Made by a program: the position numbers and the translations under genes
Source: Skeletonema tropicum
Lineage: Eukaryota; Bacillariophyta; Thalassiosirophyceae; Thalassiosirales; Thalassiosiraceae
Assembly: GCA_037178625.1 (NCBI GenBank)
Contig: CM074143.1
Location: forward strand, 1,550,001 to 1,614,000
Direction of reading: 5' to 3'
DNA: 64,000 nucleotides
In this document: one piece after another, positions 31,296 through 43,474 of the stretch
How the letters are laid out: each line of letters starts with the position of its first letter
Position numbering within the stretch: the first letter of the stretch is position 1
The notes under the pieces: generated by a model
The model's input: only the letters and a program-made list of their open reading frames with translations
Database searches by the model: none
Told to the model about the DNA's origin: nothing

Positions 31296-33044
31296 CTAGC
31301 CAAGAAATTGCCCCACATCGCTAGGGAGCTCGAGATGTGACAACCACCGCAGGTTGACAGAAATACAAAATACGACTGATGACCAAGATGCAGTATCCAT
31401 GTCTCCAAGACACGTCACATCGACAGAATCAATTGATGTCGTCGTCATGGGAAACGGGGGCGACGATGACACAGTCGATCCTCCATTTCTTTCACTAGAA
31501 CTGATGATGTAATTACTTAATTCACTCAAAAAGGCCAAAAACAACGTTATTGATATGGAAGGTACGTGAGGTGATCCGTCCTCTCCATCAAGAGTCTCCC
31601 ACCCAAGATTATGCACACTTTGTCCCTCAGGAAACGTAGCAACAATCTTCGCACAGGGATATGACAACGGGATAATCCGAATGTTGGAAGAGCTAAAGGA
31701 AGGGTGTAGCCCACAAGTAAAGGTGATGAGTTGTGCTGCTTGATTCCATGCTGCACAAATCTCTTTCCGCCCTACACCAGCCTTTTGATTCACTCGATAG
31801 GCTAGCCGAAGATTATTTATTGTAGGATAACGACCTGCCATTTGAGATGATCTTATCCCTTCACCCCAGTCTACATCAATATGGAACGGTATAGATGTCA
31901 ATTTCACCTTGGATAATGCATCAATCTCACCCATAACATCCGAACATTGTTTGGTGACAAGATGCGACTCCTCTCCAAAAGTATGTGTATCTATTTCCAA
32001 CGCATTGAGTGCCTCCATGGCCCGATCTTCTTCCTCTGAAATAGATTTTGATCGGATAATTTGATCTTGCATAAGGCTTTGTAGTATTCGTAATTCTTCC
32101 TCTTGATCATGAAATGCGTTGGCAAGGGCTTCTAATTCTAGATGAAATGAGTCAATTGCCCTTTTTGAAGATTGTGTGCATACAATGGATTGATGCATTA
32201 GACCGGTAGGGTTACTATTGAAATGCACAGATGCGAAATCAGCCTTACCATTGAATAGCCGAATCATCTTCTCCATCTGAAACTATCATGTTCGTGTCAG
32301 CATTATTTAGATTCACAATTCTAGACAAAATTTTCCGAATGGACGAGGATCGTTCTTCTTCAGATGAAGCAGCCTCATCGTATGCCAAGCTTTCATCCAG
32401 GATATGATCGGAGTAGGCATCGATTGCTTGACCAATTCTGCGACAATAAGTAAGGGTCATTTAGTTGCAGGTTGCAGCGTAGAGAAATGTTTTCAGGTAG
32501 AAGCACCTGGTGTAAGAGTGATTTTCTGAAAAAGACACAAGATGTGCATTTTCCTCCATCCAACTTACCTGTCAATACAGACATTGCAATAATACTTCTC
32601 TCCCCGCTTGTCCTTTTCAGAACTATTATCATCAATACTTTCCGCCTCTTGAATCAGTTCCATTGCTGCTTCCGCATACGCTGCCATTTTTATACTGGCC
32701 TCTTGCAAACTGCCCTTACCGCTGGAGGCATCTCCGCCACGACCAGTACAATTATGGGTCAACGCTTCGTTCAATATGGAGTCGATGTCATTTTTGTTAT
32801 TTGAATGATTTGCATCCGTCGGAGAATGAATGTTGACAAATGAGGCATCGAGCATGCCCATCCCTGCCGCCGCTGATGGATGCAGAAACGGCGACGTTTT
32901 CTTGCTGCTGTTGATTGATCGAGACGGCTCGCTGCTGTTTGAAGACGCAATGTAAGATTTAAAAGAGCAAATTGAACAGGATTGAGAGGAGGATGAGAAG
33001 GAGGAGCATCGCCCCTTCCCAGCGGTTGTTGCATTGTTGTTCAT
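31296..33044 (-). CDS. ATG6: Beclin-1/ATG6 autophagy protein, three exons
   Basis: Exons at 32569-33044, 32249-32437 and 31296-32160 splice in phase (CID R|IGQAI and AIQ W|AIDSF), giving about 509 residues. The N-terminal region has two Cys pairs (SCSIC and YYCNVCIDR) like the Beclin N-terminal zinc-type motif. A coiled coil follows (FHLELEALANAFHDQEEELR and beyond). The C-terminal domain contains PTINNLRLAYR, VGRKEICAAWNQAAQLI, IIPLSYPCAKIV and LFLAFLSEL, which align with the Beclin evolutionarily conserved domain (TINxxRLGRL...W.EINAAWGQ). ATG6 is the scaffold of the class III PI3-kinase complex in autophagy and endosomal sorting. The membrane-binding aromatic finger cannot be confirmed by eye. 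Confidence 0.8.
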
Positions 33045-33479
33045 CTCTGATGCACTCCTTTACTTGATTATTCAGAAGCGAAGAACAATTCAATTCAAAG
33101 CACGAAGAAGAGTGAAGATATATAGAACTAAGATTGAAAACCAGAACAACGAAAACGAAACGCGCTTTCTCTGTGAAAGGAAAAGAAGAAAGAGGCGAGC
33201 CCGTGGACATGTGAGAGCTAGCTCTGAGAGGAGGGAAATGGTTACTTATTGGAGGTATTGTATAAAGGAAGCGGAAGAAGATTAAATTAGTATTGGATGT
33301 AAGCTGAGACTCATACATCTTTCCTGCTCGCTTGATGAAAACATGTTGTGCGGTGAAAGTGATGGATGTTGGGTTGAGCTGTTTCTGTTTGACCTATATG
33401 TATAGCTTAGATTCGATTTTATTTCACACATTATATACAATCTCTCGTTTGATATCGTAAATATTCTAGCATAATGACA
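33045..33479. other. 5' flank of ATG6; no gene recognised
   Basis: Separates ATG6 and the P-loop gene, both transcribed leftward. Purine-rich on the + strand (33080-33290). Confidence 0.4.
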
Positions 33480-34544
33480 TCAATCCAATAAACACTTCTT
33501 CAAAAGCACCCGGAGATCAGTCACGGAAACAGGATCTTTCAGGTTGAAGGCTTGTAATCCAGAGACACGCTTCACTAAATCAGCAGCAGCAGTATTGCAT
33601 GCTGCCATTCCAGAGACTCCAAGGATATCTGTTGTCAAGCCTTCACCCACAAGCGCTTGCCTTAGACCCACAATTCCATATGCATCAGATGCACAGAGCA
33701 CAAGATACACATGTGCTGGGCGTGTATCTGACACTAGCAACGTTTTCAGCACTTCCACGCCATTATATTTCTCAAACGGAGATGCACCGACTTCCCCAAC
33801 AATAACATCGGCATTCTGTTCCGCTAGAAGCGTAAGTATTGCAGGTAAGACCATTTCTCGATACTCCTCAGGAGGCATGGCTGTGGATGGGCATCCCACA
33901 TCTACAAAGTCACATACGAAGTCAGCACCGGCTTCTTTAAATTGCCTTATATCATGGTTATATCCGGCACCAGTGAACTTTGCAGCTGCCACTTTCTGAA
34001 CACCAAAGTCCCTCTTGATGATATCAATGATGGAGCTCCCAGTAAAAGTCTTGCCAGAAGACATTGAGCTCCCCACAAGTAGTATCATTTTGCTATCAGG
34101 CATCTCTCTCGTATTCTCTTCCGTCACAAAATCTTTCATGCGAACCTTCTTATCATGTCGGAAGCAATGCCCTTCATAGATGAATCTTGGTGACGGAGGA
34201 TGCTTGCTGCATCTGCTTGTCTCAATGCCAAATATGCCACTGCCGCAAATCATCTCCATTACTGGATGACTCGCTTCATCAATCAGCTGCCAGGTCCCGA
34301 CGATCTCGTATGTTGCTTGCCGATCTCCTAGGGCTCCAACTACGAGATCATTCAGCTTTAGAGGATATGAACTCCCATCAGCGAGTTCTAGATTAGCCTC
34401 TGCACCTTTTCCAACGTATCGACCTACAATGTAGTCTCCAGTGGCCCAGATACTTCGAGGAGCTTCTTCGATAGTGAATGGTACCGTCTGCAGATCTGCA
34501 ATGCGAGTCAGAGATCCATAGTATGTGTTGCTGCGTTTCATCAT
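33480..34544 (-). CDS. P-loop NTPase of DUF1611-like type, bacterial-looking
   Basis: A single exon, 354 residues. The N-terminal about 140 residues form a beta-rich region ending GHCFRHDKK. The C-terminal domain has a Walker A-type loop VGSSMSSGKTFT at about 150-162, then KVAAAKFTGAGYNHDI, FVDVGCPSTAMPPEEY and ADVIVGEVGASPFEKYNGVE. The last resembles the Walker B/substrate region of MinD- or dethiobiotin-synthetase-type P-loop enzymes and of DUF1611 proteins. I cannot name the reaction. Intronless structure and the prokaryotic look suggest an old transfer. It is head-to-head with DapE, 232 bp apart, so the two may share a promoter. Confidence 0.6.
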   Translation of the reverse strand: MMKRSNTYYGSLTRIADLQTVPFTIEEAPRSIWATGDYIVGRYVGKGAEANLELADGSSYPLKLNDLVVGALGDRQATYEIVGTWQLIDEASHPVMEMICGSGIFGIETSRCSKHPPSPRFIYEGHCFRHDKKVRMKDFVTEENTREMPDSKMILLVGSSMSSGKTFTGSSIIDIIKRDFGVQKVAAAKFTGAGYNHDIRQFKEAGADFVCDFVDVGCPSTAMPPEEYREMVLPAILTLLAEQNADVIVGEVGASPFEKYNGVEVLKTLLVSDTRPAHVYLVLCASDAYGIVGLRQALVGEGLTTDILGVSGMAACNTAAADLVKRVSGLQAFNLKDPVSVTDLRVLLKKCLLD

Positions 34545-34776
34545 TGCCTACTGCGTTTCGTAGTGTTTTGCTGTTTGCTGTCTGCTTTATGTATTTTATG
34601 CACGAAGGGAATAGACAGGCGCATGATCAATGATGAGTGTGATTGGTAATCATAACGGTCTTCGCTTCTTTTCGAGTGATAGCTCACCTGACTAATGAGA
34701 ACCCTACCCAGCCCATCCAGCCCAGCTTGTCAAGCTACAAGCACCAAGCTAACTAAACAACACACACCATGAAACC

Positions 34777-36204
34777 ATGGGAATCATGAAACCGAAGAGA
34801 GCCAAACTCATTTACATATCGCTTCTCTGCTTGATAGCTCTAGTTATTATCATTGATCTAAGGATGAGTACAACAACAACCGCATTTACCCACGAAGCTA
34901 GCCGAGTAGTATCACGTAGTCACAGTCGTGTGGCTTCACTAGCAAGACAGCTCATCCGTATCGAAAGCATCACACCCAATGATGGAGCAAATGGAGGATG
35001 CCAGGCTATTGTTCGGAGTCGACTTGAGAACATCGGATTCACCTGCAAGACTCTGGTGTTTGAAGACGTCACAAATCTTTGGGCACATAAAGGCGACGTC
35101 TTCAATAGCAAGCCCTTAGTTGTGTTTGCTGGACATACAGACGTTGTGCCAAGCGGCCCCGCTGATGAGTGGCAACATCCACCATTTGATGGAGTCATTG
35201 ACGAGCAAAACGTTCTCCACGGAAGAGGAGCAGTTGATATGAAAGGTGGCATTGCAGCATTTGTAGTTGCATTGGAAGATTTCCTAGAGCTTAATCCTGA
35301 CCACTCAGGATCAATTGGCATCATCTTGACAAGCGACGAAGAAGGACCTGCCAAGTTTGGCACCAAGCTTGTCGTGAATGAGCTTACTAAAGCTGGTATA
35401 TCAATTGATATGGGCATCGTTGGTGAGCCAAGCAGTAGAGAGAAAGTTGGAGACACTATCAAAATAGGTAGACGAGGAAGTATCGGTGGTGATCTCATTA
35501 TCAAAGGAATCCAAGGACATGTTGCATATCCGCACCAATCACTGAATCCAATACACGAGAGCTTGGGCGCATTAAAAGATCTTGTTGACATGAATTGGGA
35601 CAATGGTACAGACGATTTCGGTCCAACAACATTTCAGATCTCAAACATCAACTCAGGAACAGGTGCTCGCAACGTCATTCCTGGGGTAAAGACGACCATG
35701 TTCAATTTCCGCTATTCTCCAGCATCAACAGAAGAGAGTCTACGGTCCAGAATGGAAGAGATTTTGGAGAAGCACTCACTGAATTACGAGATTGATTGGC
35801 ATGATGCCTCCTTGCCGTACGAAACAAGCAGAAGTAGTCATCTTGTTCAACACGCGCTTGCTAGTATCTTAGAAGTCACGGGGGAGGAAGGAAAGCTTTG
35901 CACTTCTGGTGGCAAGTTGAATCATTTTTTCAAAGTGTAGTGTTTACAACTCTATCTTCTAACTCTCTTTTCACTTCTCCGTTCAAACGCACACAATATA
36001 GGTACCTCCGATGGAAGATTTTTAGCAGCGGCAGGATGTTCTCAGGTGATTGAGCTGGGTCCATCACATAAGACAATCCACAAGGTTAATGAACATGTCG
36101 CGATAGAAGATTTACAAGTGCTAGCCGATATTTACATCAACTTGCTCGAAAGATTATTGCTGAAAGCAGATAGGGATGTACAAGAGCAAGAAGGAATTGA
36201 ATGA
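34777..36204 (+). CDS. dapE: Succinyl-diaminopimelate desuccinylase, plastid-targeted, with a GC-AG intron
   Basis: Exon 1 (34777-35911) and exon 2 (36002-36204) give 445 residues. Metal-site motifs of the M20 family are [32 protein letters not shown] and GEPSS; the C-terminus has [12 protein letters not shown] and [16 protein letters not shown]. DapE hydrolyses N-succinyl-LL-diaminopimelate in lysine synthesis, a plastid pathway in algae. The N-terminus has a hydrophobic signal ([16 protein letters not shown]) and then [10 protein letters not shown], fitting a bipartite presequence with Phe at the cleavage site. The SGG|TSDG homology is only maintained if the intron starts GGTG|GCAAGT, a GC donor. 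Confidence 0.9.
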
Positions 36205-36659
36205 CCGAAAGCAAAACAAAGCAACATAGATGTAGAAGAGCAACACATAATTACTTTTTAAAGTTGGCTTGGATCTCAAGCCCGCCGTGGTCGCTAGTGG
36301 TAAACAAGCACTTCGACCCATCGTTCTCCTAGTTTCTGAAGAATCTGAAGGAATCTTAGGTAGCAATAGTAATTCTCGGCAAATAATAGGTCAATAAACC
36401 ACCCTTCTTGGATTCTATCTCCACTTTCTTCGCATTCTAATTCTATTACGATCCATAACCATAAGCTGAGGCGACTAATTTTCGACTAAACCTCATGTCC
36501 TGTGAAACTGCAGAGGAGGCAGCCCACGCAACAATATTAGTAACACACAAAGCATCGATTTATCTAAATAATCTATCTATCTATCCACGGGAACCTCTAT
36601 CGATTTATCTATATAACCCTACTGTAAAATCGATGATACACATGACTCATCATACTAAC
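36205..36659. other. 3' flank of dapE; pre-insertion DNA
   Basis: No gene. Ends with CTAAC (36655-36659), the putative 5-bp target duplication of the adjoining LTR. Contains TCTATCTA-rich words near 36570-36615. Confidence 0.5.
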
Positions 36660-36927
36660 TGTCACAAGCAAATAGGACCGGTATTGATTGTGCAACTAGA
36701 GCCAGAAGAGACCACTAGGAACACGGATATCATGGTGACTAAGCTTAAGAGCTAAAGAAGTGGGCTATTCCCACAAAGGTGATGAAGGAGCACCAACGTG
36801 CGACGTCATCTTGTGTGAGAGGATCAATCACGGGTTCTCACCGTGGTTGCTATTTGACACGTGTGAACAGGAAGAATGACTGTCATAACGGTATTGGGAT
36901 ACCAGAAGAGAGTCATATCCTGTGACA
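36660..36927 (-). repeat. LTR, left copy (268 bp; 3' LTR if element is minus-oriented)
   Basis: It starts TGTCACA and ends TGTGACA, the usual TG...CA with short inverted ends. It matches 57776-58041 throughout except for CCCACAAAGG against CCCAAAGG. Flanked on the left by CTAAC. Confidence 0.85.
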
Positions 36928-39900
36928 TTCTCCCCCGAACTTGTGTGAACCAAAAACGAGCTGTCAAGACTGGAAAACCCATGGCAAGCCATCCGGATAA
37001 AAAACCAGTCTAACAGATAGAAACCAAAACCCAACTTGGGAAAAAAAGACCTCCAGGCAATGTCAATTTCGATCGAATCAAGGACGTAAGTTCTTTTGTG
37101 ATATTAGAGCAACCAAATGTACTTTCCTTGACATCGGTTGTGTGTGCATAGGATTTGGCCAAGACGTCGTTGTTCAACGTTCAGTTTCCATTTCCAATTC
37201 GAATAATTTCTCTATACACACCCCCTGTACTCCTCAATACTATGGGGTCGTTATCAATTGTTGTAGCGCTCACTAGACTAAACTAACTGAGGCTCGTTTT
37301 TGTATCGTACAGTTCCTTTCGTGTCAACTTCAGTCGCTTGAAGAAGAGACCTCCGTTGGAGTCTCTGCTTTCGGCAGATTTAAGACTTTAAAAACGGCTA
37401 GATCAAAGCCTACGAACCAAATCAGTATTTGGGATCGCGACGCTTCGAAGTTCTTTCGAGCGTTTGGAACTATCCACCAATTTCTTTCGGCAGCGGCCAT
37501 CCTGGCGACCAGAGTATAACAAGTGTCTATCTTGGACAACGCTTTACTGGCTTCGCAAGGCTGCGTTAAACGGTGTGGTACGAAGAGACCAGATTGTCTT
37601 CCGGCTGCATTCGGATTTGACGATCGGGCTGCATCAACAGGTTCACAAGTGACTCTGTTTTTGCGGCAGTAGTACTGCGGTGGGTGCATTGTAATTGTAA
37701 CAAGTACATATTGCACTCCGTCCAGAGAGGTTGTATCATCTCTGTATTCTTGAATATCGTGACTTACGTGTTGGAAGAGTATCACTGGCTTCATGTGCAT
37801 TCATCACTTCTGCCTAAAACGATTTAATCAAGAGTCTTGAAGAACAGGTAGAGAGTCCGCTTGAACTTCACTTGAAGTGTGAGAAGAGGAGTCACTCTAT
37901 CTCGCGGATTCACCAACATCCCGTTCGAATCTTTGGTAGTGGGAAAGTCAACCACTTTGAACGAGCCGTGGAAGGTCGATCATAGTTTCACACATAATAA
38001 TGGCAATTTGAATGTTGCAAAGGGGTAAGCGCATCCTGAGCTCCCTCCTCAGCCTTCTTTGGCACCTCTACCTCAATCGAATCTAATATCAGATCAGACG
38101 ATAGGGCAACAACAACTGCATGCACAACTGCATAACTTCCTGATAAAATAAGCGTACTTGCATCAGTACCTGTCAGAACCTCGTTGACGTAAAGTGCGTT
38201 CTTACGATCCATCGGCCTAAGGCACAAAACGGTCGTGATATACCAGATCCCCTAAGCAAGGTCTTGGATCTTGGATTGAAGAGCTGCCGGAATCACCACA
38301 GAGGTATCTCCTTTTGCATCGTTGCATAGGCTCTGCATACATCATCTCTGTCGAAGATCATTAGAATATTTCTCGATCCCATTAGAATGTTGCGGCAGGT
38401 CCAGGAACATACGTAGCTAGCTTTGCTTCATCAACGTTTATATCAGAACACTATCTTCTACTTCCATGTCGTGTGTGACTATGCGCAGTCACAAGAGCTT
38501 ACCATTTGTCTTCGTCATCTTTAGATCAGCCACTCAAAGAGCTGCTGTCTTCCCAAGTCTGCATTATAACAGCGCACTCCAATGAGCTGCTGTCGGTACC
38601 TCTTCCTTTGTAGGTGTGGCATGTGTCGTGAAGGATGACGCTGTCAAACGCTGGTAATGTATGTACTACTTTCCTTTACGCTGAAGCATCACACCCTCGA
38701 CCACTGAGGATCTCAACTGAGGCAGCGCAGCCTCGCTAGCACTAGCCCCGTCGCAGTCGTAATATCTTCCCCTTGCAATTAGTTTGAGGTTGATTTGATA
38801 AATATGAGTAGAGATTGTCTCCCGGAGGGTATGGCGGCCCTCGCCCTGTCTTTAGACCGGAAGAACTCCAGGCACAAATGCCGAGAGGAGGTGATAGCAC
38901 ATTACTCACCCGCACTCCGACACGCGCCCTTGAACTTCTTTTCGAAGTTCAAGCTTCATCACTTCATCTCCTGTTGTGCACCACGACAGATGCCAGTCGA
39001 TGAGTGTCTTCAAGAATCGATACTCCCCCAAGCCTTGCGCTTGAATGAAGTAAGCTCAGCCAAAATGCCGATCAACTCTGAATTTGGAAACGCCTTAGAC
39101 ATGCATCTAGTCGCTGGCGATTGATCATGGGAACGCTTCCTTGTTTGGTCAGCATCCCTCCTCCCCGTACCATATTGACCGAATTTCGAAGAGGCCCCAC
39201 ATTTGCCACTAAAAGCAGCGGAGCAGATCTATTGGTAGTCTTGGTACAACACACAAGAACTAAGATGGCAACCACCATCGTCGAAAGAACAATTTCCAGA
39301 CGGTGTATCCAAGTGTTAGTCACTTCCTGGGCATGGTAAGTGTCTTTTGCAGCATTTACTTGGAAGCCTCGAGAACTGCCTTGAGCACGCTTCTCTCTTA
39401 TTTGATCATTATTACCTGCGTTGTGTACACCACACAACAGGTCGTTCCGATAGATTTAAACACTTTCTCATCATGTATTACAACATTTCAGTAGAAGATG
39501 TCCGGGTGCAAGTGTAGCTCCCTCGATGGCCTGCTCTGTACTGAACCCTCCATGACGCAGGCTTGGCGAGCTCTGTCCCATCTGAGTATCCAATAATCAG
39601 GTCACCGAACTATGAACGAAATTTACCATCAGCCGATGAATGTCTCAAGTGCATTGGAAGAAGGTGAACCTCCCGAAACACGGTGAGCAGTCGGCTACGG
39701 ATCTCAGCCACTCTCGGACTGTAGGACGAGCATTGAGCAAGCAGCCAGCTTTCTCGCAAGTCCTCCACTAGTTGTCTTCAACAACAGCGGTTTAGAAGGA
39801 CGATGTCTTGTAGTTATCATCTCGTTGTGCTGGTATGCGCCTGTTTGCGACCCTGCCTTGATTTCCGCATGTGCTTTTCCACTTGCTCGAGCAATCCTTG

Positions 39901-41118
39901 AACGTCCTCTCCTTCACGTGAGAAGTACATCCAGCAAGGATAGTTAAGTCGGATGCATCGAGGTGTGTGCAGGTTCCTTTTGAACACCGTAGGTAATCTG
40001 CAGCAGCATGGTTCCAACCACAATCATATTCGCCGACGCGAGATTGCGTTGTGAAAGTAGTCTTCCTTTTCTAGGCATGACCACCGTATTAGTATTGATA
40101 GAGTAGTCTCTCCTACGAGACCCACCACTCCGGATAATGTTTGAATTTGAGCTTGCGCAAGAGATTCCTTTCGACTGTCGCGTGTAAACAAGACAGAGAA
40201 TCAAGGTACGAGATTCGGGACTCGGGACACTTGCCTGGACACAAAGTACCAAGGAAGTCCCCTTCCCTTCAGACTAACATCTGAATTGCTCATTAGTATT
40301 TTGGAAGATCTCTTTGGTGGAAGAAACGGCACACCAAAGGATATAATCCGATATCTAGGAGAAGCAGAGTAGACAATCGTTACTCCCCCATGACCTTGTC
40401 TTCTGAAATATGTTAGGCATGATTGCCACGTTGGCCAACCACATTTAGAGAACATGGACAATCCATGGCTGCCACAGCGGCACAGACCATTTTGGTTTGG
40501 TAATTCCAGTTCAGATTGCTCTTGAATTGTTTCTCTCATTCCTCCTCCTCCCACAATGCAAGCAAGAGGCTGGTCATCCTAGATGCACCAGTGAATAAGG
40601 ATGAATTTACGCTAAATAGTTCGTCGCTGGATAGAAATGACTTGAACAGTACGCTGTGCGTAACTGAATAGACATGACCTTTCTTTGAACAGCACGCTGT
40701 GCGCAACTGAATAGACTTGATCTTTCTTTAACCAGGACGTCGCTGCACATGTTGAATCAACAGGGACAAATAAAGGGACAAATAAACACGATTTGCTTTC
40801 ACAGCAATATGATTTTTATTAATTAGGGTAGGTGGTTCAATTGCACGTTCGACTTCGCCCAGTGGGGTATAATCGTCTCGTCATCCTGAGGTACTCGCTT
40901 GAGCAAGGCGTAGACTACCTCGGCAACACTGTGTAATAACCAACAATCCATCAAGGCTAAGCGGCTGCGACAATCACAATCTGTACAGAATGCGTCGACA
41001 AACATGCTCTCAATAGCTCCAGCTACATGCACTATCATGCTGTAAAGATCAAAACTCTCCACACCTTCTCAGAGGTAGACAAGAGAGTGCGTATTTTTCC
41101 AATTGCGACCAGCGTCTT
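36928..41118. other. Interior of the LTR segment without recognisable genes
   Basis: About 4.2 kb of sequence with many stops in all frames. The longest frames (37330-37800 and 40201-40554, both minus) match nothing I recognise; the latter has a few Cys-x-Cys residues but no clear zinc knuckle. A 43-bp tandem duplication (TTGAACAG.ACGCTGTGCG..) lies at about 40641-40727. This may be decayed retroelement sequence, since the size fits a pol region, but no motif supports that. Confidence 0.4.
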
Positions 41119-41326
41119 ATTAGTACGCAGCAGCTCGACCGGACGCGGGACAGAGGAGGTGGGGACGGACCCTTTTTTCCGGGAACCGTTCGTTTGGCTT
41201 GATCAGTCCTATGAAGAAGATCTCGTCTATCTCTCCAGAGCCGCCCCCACCCTATTCAGCTATCTAACTTCCGCAGATGGCGATACATCTCCAGCCTTCT
41301 ATTACATTGTTTCCACACCTCCCATC

Positions 41327-41958
41327 ATGCTATTGGTAAAACTCCTCAGTCCTAATGCCACTATGCCAACTCGCTGGTCACCCGAATCTGCTGGGTTTGA
41401 TTTATGTGCAGCGGAGCCTAAAGTCGTACCTGCTGGGGGGATGGCAGTTATTAAAACTGACTTGAGTGTTGCCTGTCCAGAGGGAACTTATGCCCGTATC
41501 GCTCCAAGGAGGCAAGTCCGACAATGCTCGATATTGTGTGCTATGTTATCATGCATTCATATTAATTCCTGCGTTTTGTTCTGTTGTGTATTATGTAGTG
41601 GTGTTGCTGTTAAGAGAATGATCGGCTGTGGTGCTGGAGTTGTCGATGCTGACTGTAAGCTAAAATTGAAGTACAAATTAACAGCCTCGCTTATTTCATT
41701 GTAACCCATCTCAAAATTTCATATTCATATATTTTTTAAACAGATCGAGGAAATGTAGGTGTGGTTCTCTTCAATTTCGGTCATGAGGATTTTCATGTTT
41801 ACATTGGAGATCGCATTGCCCAATTAATCCTCGAAAGAATTTCAATGGTTCATGCAGTGCAGGTTGACGAATTGACAGAGACACAACGTGGTGTTGGTGG
41901 ATTTGGATCGACATCTGCACCCAGCAGCAGAAGAGACAAAAGTGATTTACCTCCGTGA
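41327..41958 (+). CDS. dut: dUTP diphosphatase (dUTPase), three exons, first intron GC-AG
   Basis: Exons 41327-41511, 41599-41654 and 41744-41958 give about 151 residues. All five trimeric dUTPase motifs are present: [17 protein letters not shown] (split by an intron with a GC donor, GGAG|GCAAGT), [16 protein letters not shown] (split by intron 2), DRIAQLIL and [10 protein letters not shown]. The start at 41327 ([11 protein letters not shown]) matches the usual family N-terminus. The frame is open further upstream to 41027 in this copy, but the extension crosses the duplication border at 41119 and is not shared by copy 2. The enzyme converts dUTP to dUMP plus PPi, supplying dTTP synthesis and preventing uracil incorporation. 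Confidence 0.92.
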
Positions 41959-42177
41959 TAGATTACGAAGAGAGAACTCTCACTGTGAAATTGTTGGATT
42001 TATTGCGTGCGTCTTTCCCCATGTCATCTATCAAAGCCATTGCAAAATATTGTTCGGGTTAAACATGTGTCGCCCTCTCTCGCGGATCAACTAACGCCAG
42101 GGGTGCATTCCGTCCAACCAACACTGCCACGGCCACGGCTCCAGCACCAAATATACATATATATAATTTATAATATC

Positions 42178-42477
42178 ATTCGTGTTACATAGATGTGGCA
42201 CATTTTGGATAGGTAAATGGCATTAATACATAGTTACTTCTAGCTTGTGCAGCTTCTCTCAGATGTCTTGCTTGTTTTGGTATTCAATCAAAGTGGCAGT
42301 CATTGCAAAATATTGTGTAGGTTAAACTATTTAGTGTTGTTGATCGCCTTCTATTCGTGTTACATAGATGTGGCACATTTTGGATAGGTAAATGGCATTA
42401 ATACATAGTTACTTCTAGCTTGTGCAGCTTCTCTCAGATGTCTTGCTTGTTTTGGTATTCAATCAAAGTGGCAGTCA
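42178..42477. repeat. Direct repeat of ~125 bp at the 3' end of the MORN gene
   Basis: ATTCGTGTTACATAGATGTG through CAATCAAAGTGGCAGTCA occurs at 42178-42302 and 42353-42477. The second copy includes the last codons of the minus-strand MORN frame, so the first is a duplicated 3' end. A shorter ATTGCAAAATATTGT word links the units. Both are repeated again in block copy 2. Confidence 0.85.
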
Positions 42478-42856
42478 GTTTCGAAACTTGTGTCTTCAAT
42501 TTTTTAGCTTCTCTGACAAGCTTCAATGAGGATGCTTCAGGTCTACCTTTTCGGAAGTAGCACGTGTACGAGTCTCCATTCGACCAAGTTAGGCAGCCCC
42601 ATCCGTGTTCGAATCCATCGCGGAACAATCCCGTGTATTTTACATCGCTCTTGAACTCGTAAACGCCCCATCCGTGTGGAATGAAACGGTGCTTTGCCAT
42701 GCCCTTTCCTTTTCCTCTGCTGTTGCGCAACTTCGTCTTACGAACAGAACCGCTGTATAGTCCACCAGAATAATGAATCTTCATTTTGAAGTTAAGTGAA
42801 ATAATACCGACAGATGTTGATGACGATGCAGCCAATGATGTCTTCTTTGAGAACAA
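42434..42856 (-). CDS. Small MORN-repeat protein
   Basis: A single frame of 140 residues. MORN-like units are YSGGLYSGSV, PHGWGVYEFKSDVKYTGLFR and EHGWGCLTWSNGDSYTCYFR, each with the Y.G....G.G.....G.Y pattern. A short coiled-coil tail follows (LREAKKLKTQVSKLTATLIE-like). The start may be 42856 or the internal Met before KIHYSGG. MORN repeats bind phospholipids or other proteins. It is divergent from the H3 pseudogene, and the intergenic DNA is a copy of the promoter of the 50.1-kb H3 gene. Confidence 0.65.
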   Translation of the reverse strand: MFSKKTSLAASSSTSVGIISLNFKMKIHYSGGLYSGSVRKTKLRNSRGKGKGMAKHRFIPHGWGVYEFKSDVKYTGLFRDGFEHGWGCLTWSNGDSYTCYFRKGRPEASSLKLVREAKKLKTQVSKLTATLIEYQNKQDI

Positions 42857-43154
42857 AGCAAATCGGATTTATGAGCCAAGCTCGGATCGGCCAACCCCAA
42901 ATCAAAGCAAGCAGCATATTATTCAATAGTAGTCCTAAGGTAGGGTTCTCACCCTTTGTTTTGATTCTGGGGTCTGCTACCTTTTACAAGATGTACAGGG
43001 CGGAAGTGGTGTGAACTTTTTTCAAATTGAGTTTTTGGGACTCAGTACCATCAAACCTGAGTCCACGATTAACTTCAATTTCAAATCTACCTTGGACGGA
43101 ATTGGTATGAACTTTTTTCAAATTGAGTTTTTGGGACTTACATCAAACCTAAGT

Positions 43155-43360
43155 CCATGCATCAGGGAAGTCGCTTGGCCTCTCTTTTGTGGCAACAAGT
43201 ACAATACCTATTTGAAGTCCGATCACAGGTTCCAGTCAAGTGCTGTTTTGGTGTCATGGTTGCAAGAGATGTCGGATATTATACTGCTGAGGCTTATTTC
43301 ATCGGCCTGATTGAGGATCCAACTTGTGTGCTATTGATATATTCAAATTTGATGCTATAA
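43155..43360 (+). pseudogene. Histone H3 pseudogene (block copy 1)
   Basis: Only the second half of an H3 gene is visible, in two frames. SDHRFQSSAVLV corresponds to the [12 protein letters not shown] region; after a frame break, TAEAYFIGLIEDPTCVLL corresponds to [17 protein letters not shown]. The N-terminal tail and start are missing. Upstream DNA (42866-43150) matches, inverted, the 5' region of the intact H3 at 50122-50532. The 3' flank ACTAAAGAAAGACT matches the H3 at 23.7 kb. Confidence 0.75.
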
Positions 43361-43474
43361 GCGTGAGACTAATATGTCAAGATCGTATACAACAACATAA
43401 ACTAAAGAAAGACTACTAATCAGCATTCAGTGATGATCGAACAGCGCACTATATTAGGGAGATATAGGAGTAAT

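Noticed and set aside
34920..35603. 227-codon minus-strand ORF opposite dapE
   Set aside because: Antisense shadow of a strongly conserved M20 peptidase sequence.
41027..41326. 100-residue N-terminal extension of dUTPase in copy 1
   Set aside because: The extension spans the duplication border, is not shared by copy 2, and the family-typical start is at 41327.
43011..43310. 99-aa ORF containing NFFQIEFLGL twice
   Set aside because: It is the translated promoter repeat plus H3 pseudogene sequence, not an independent protein.
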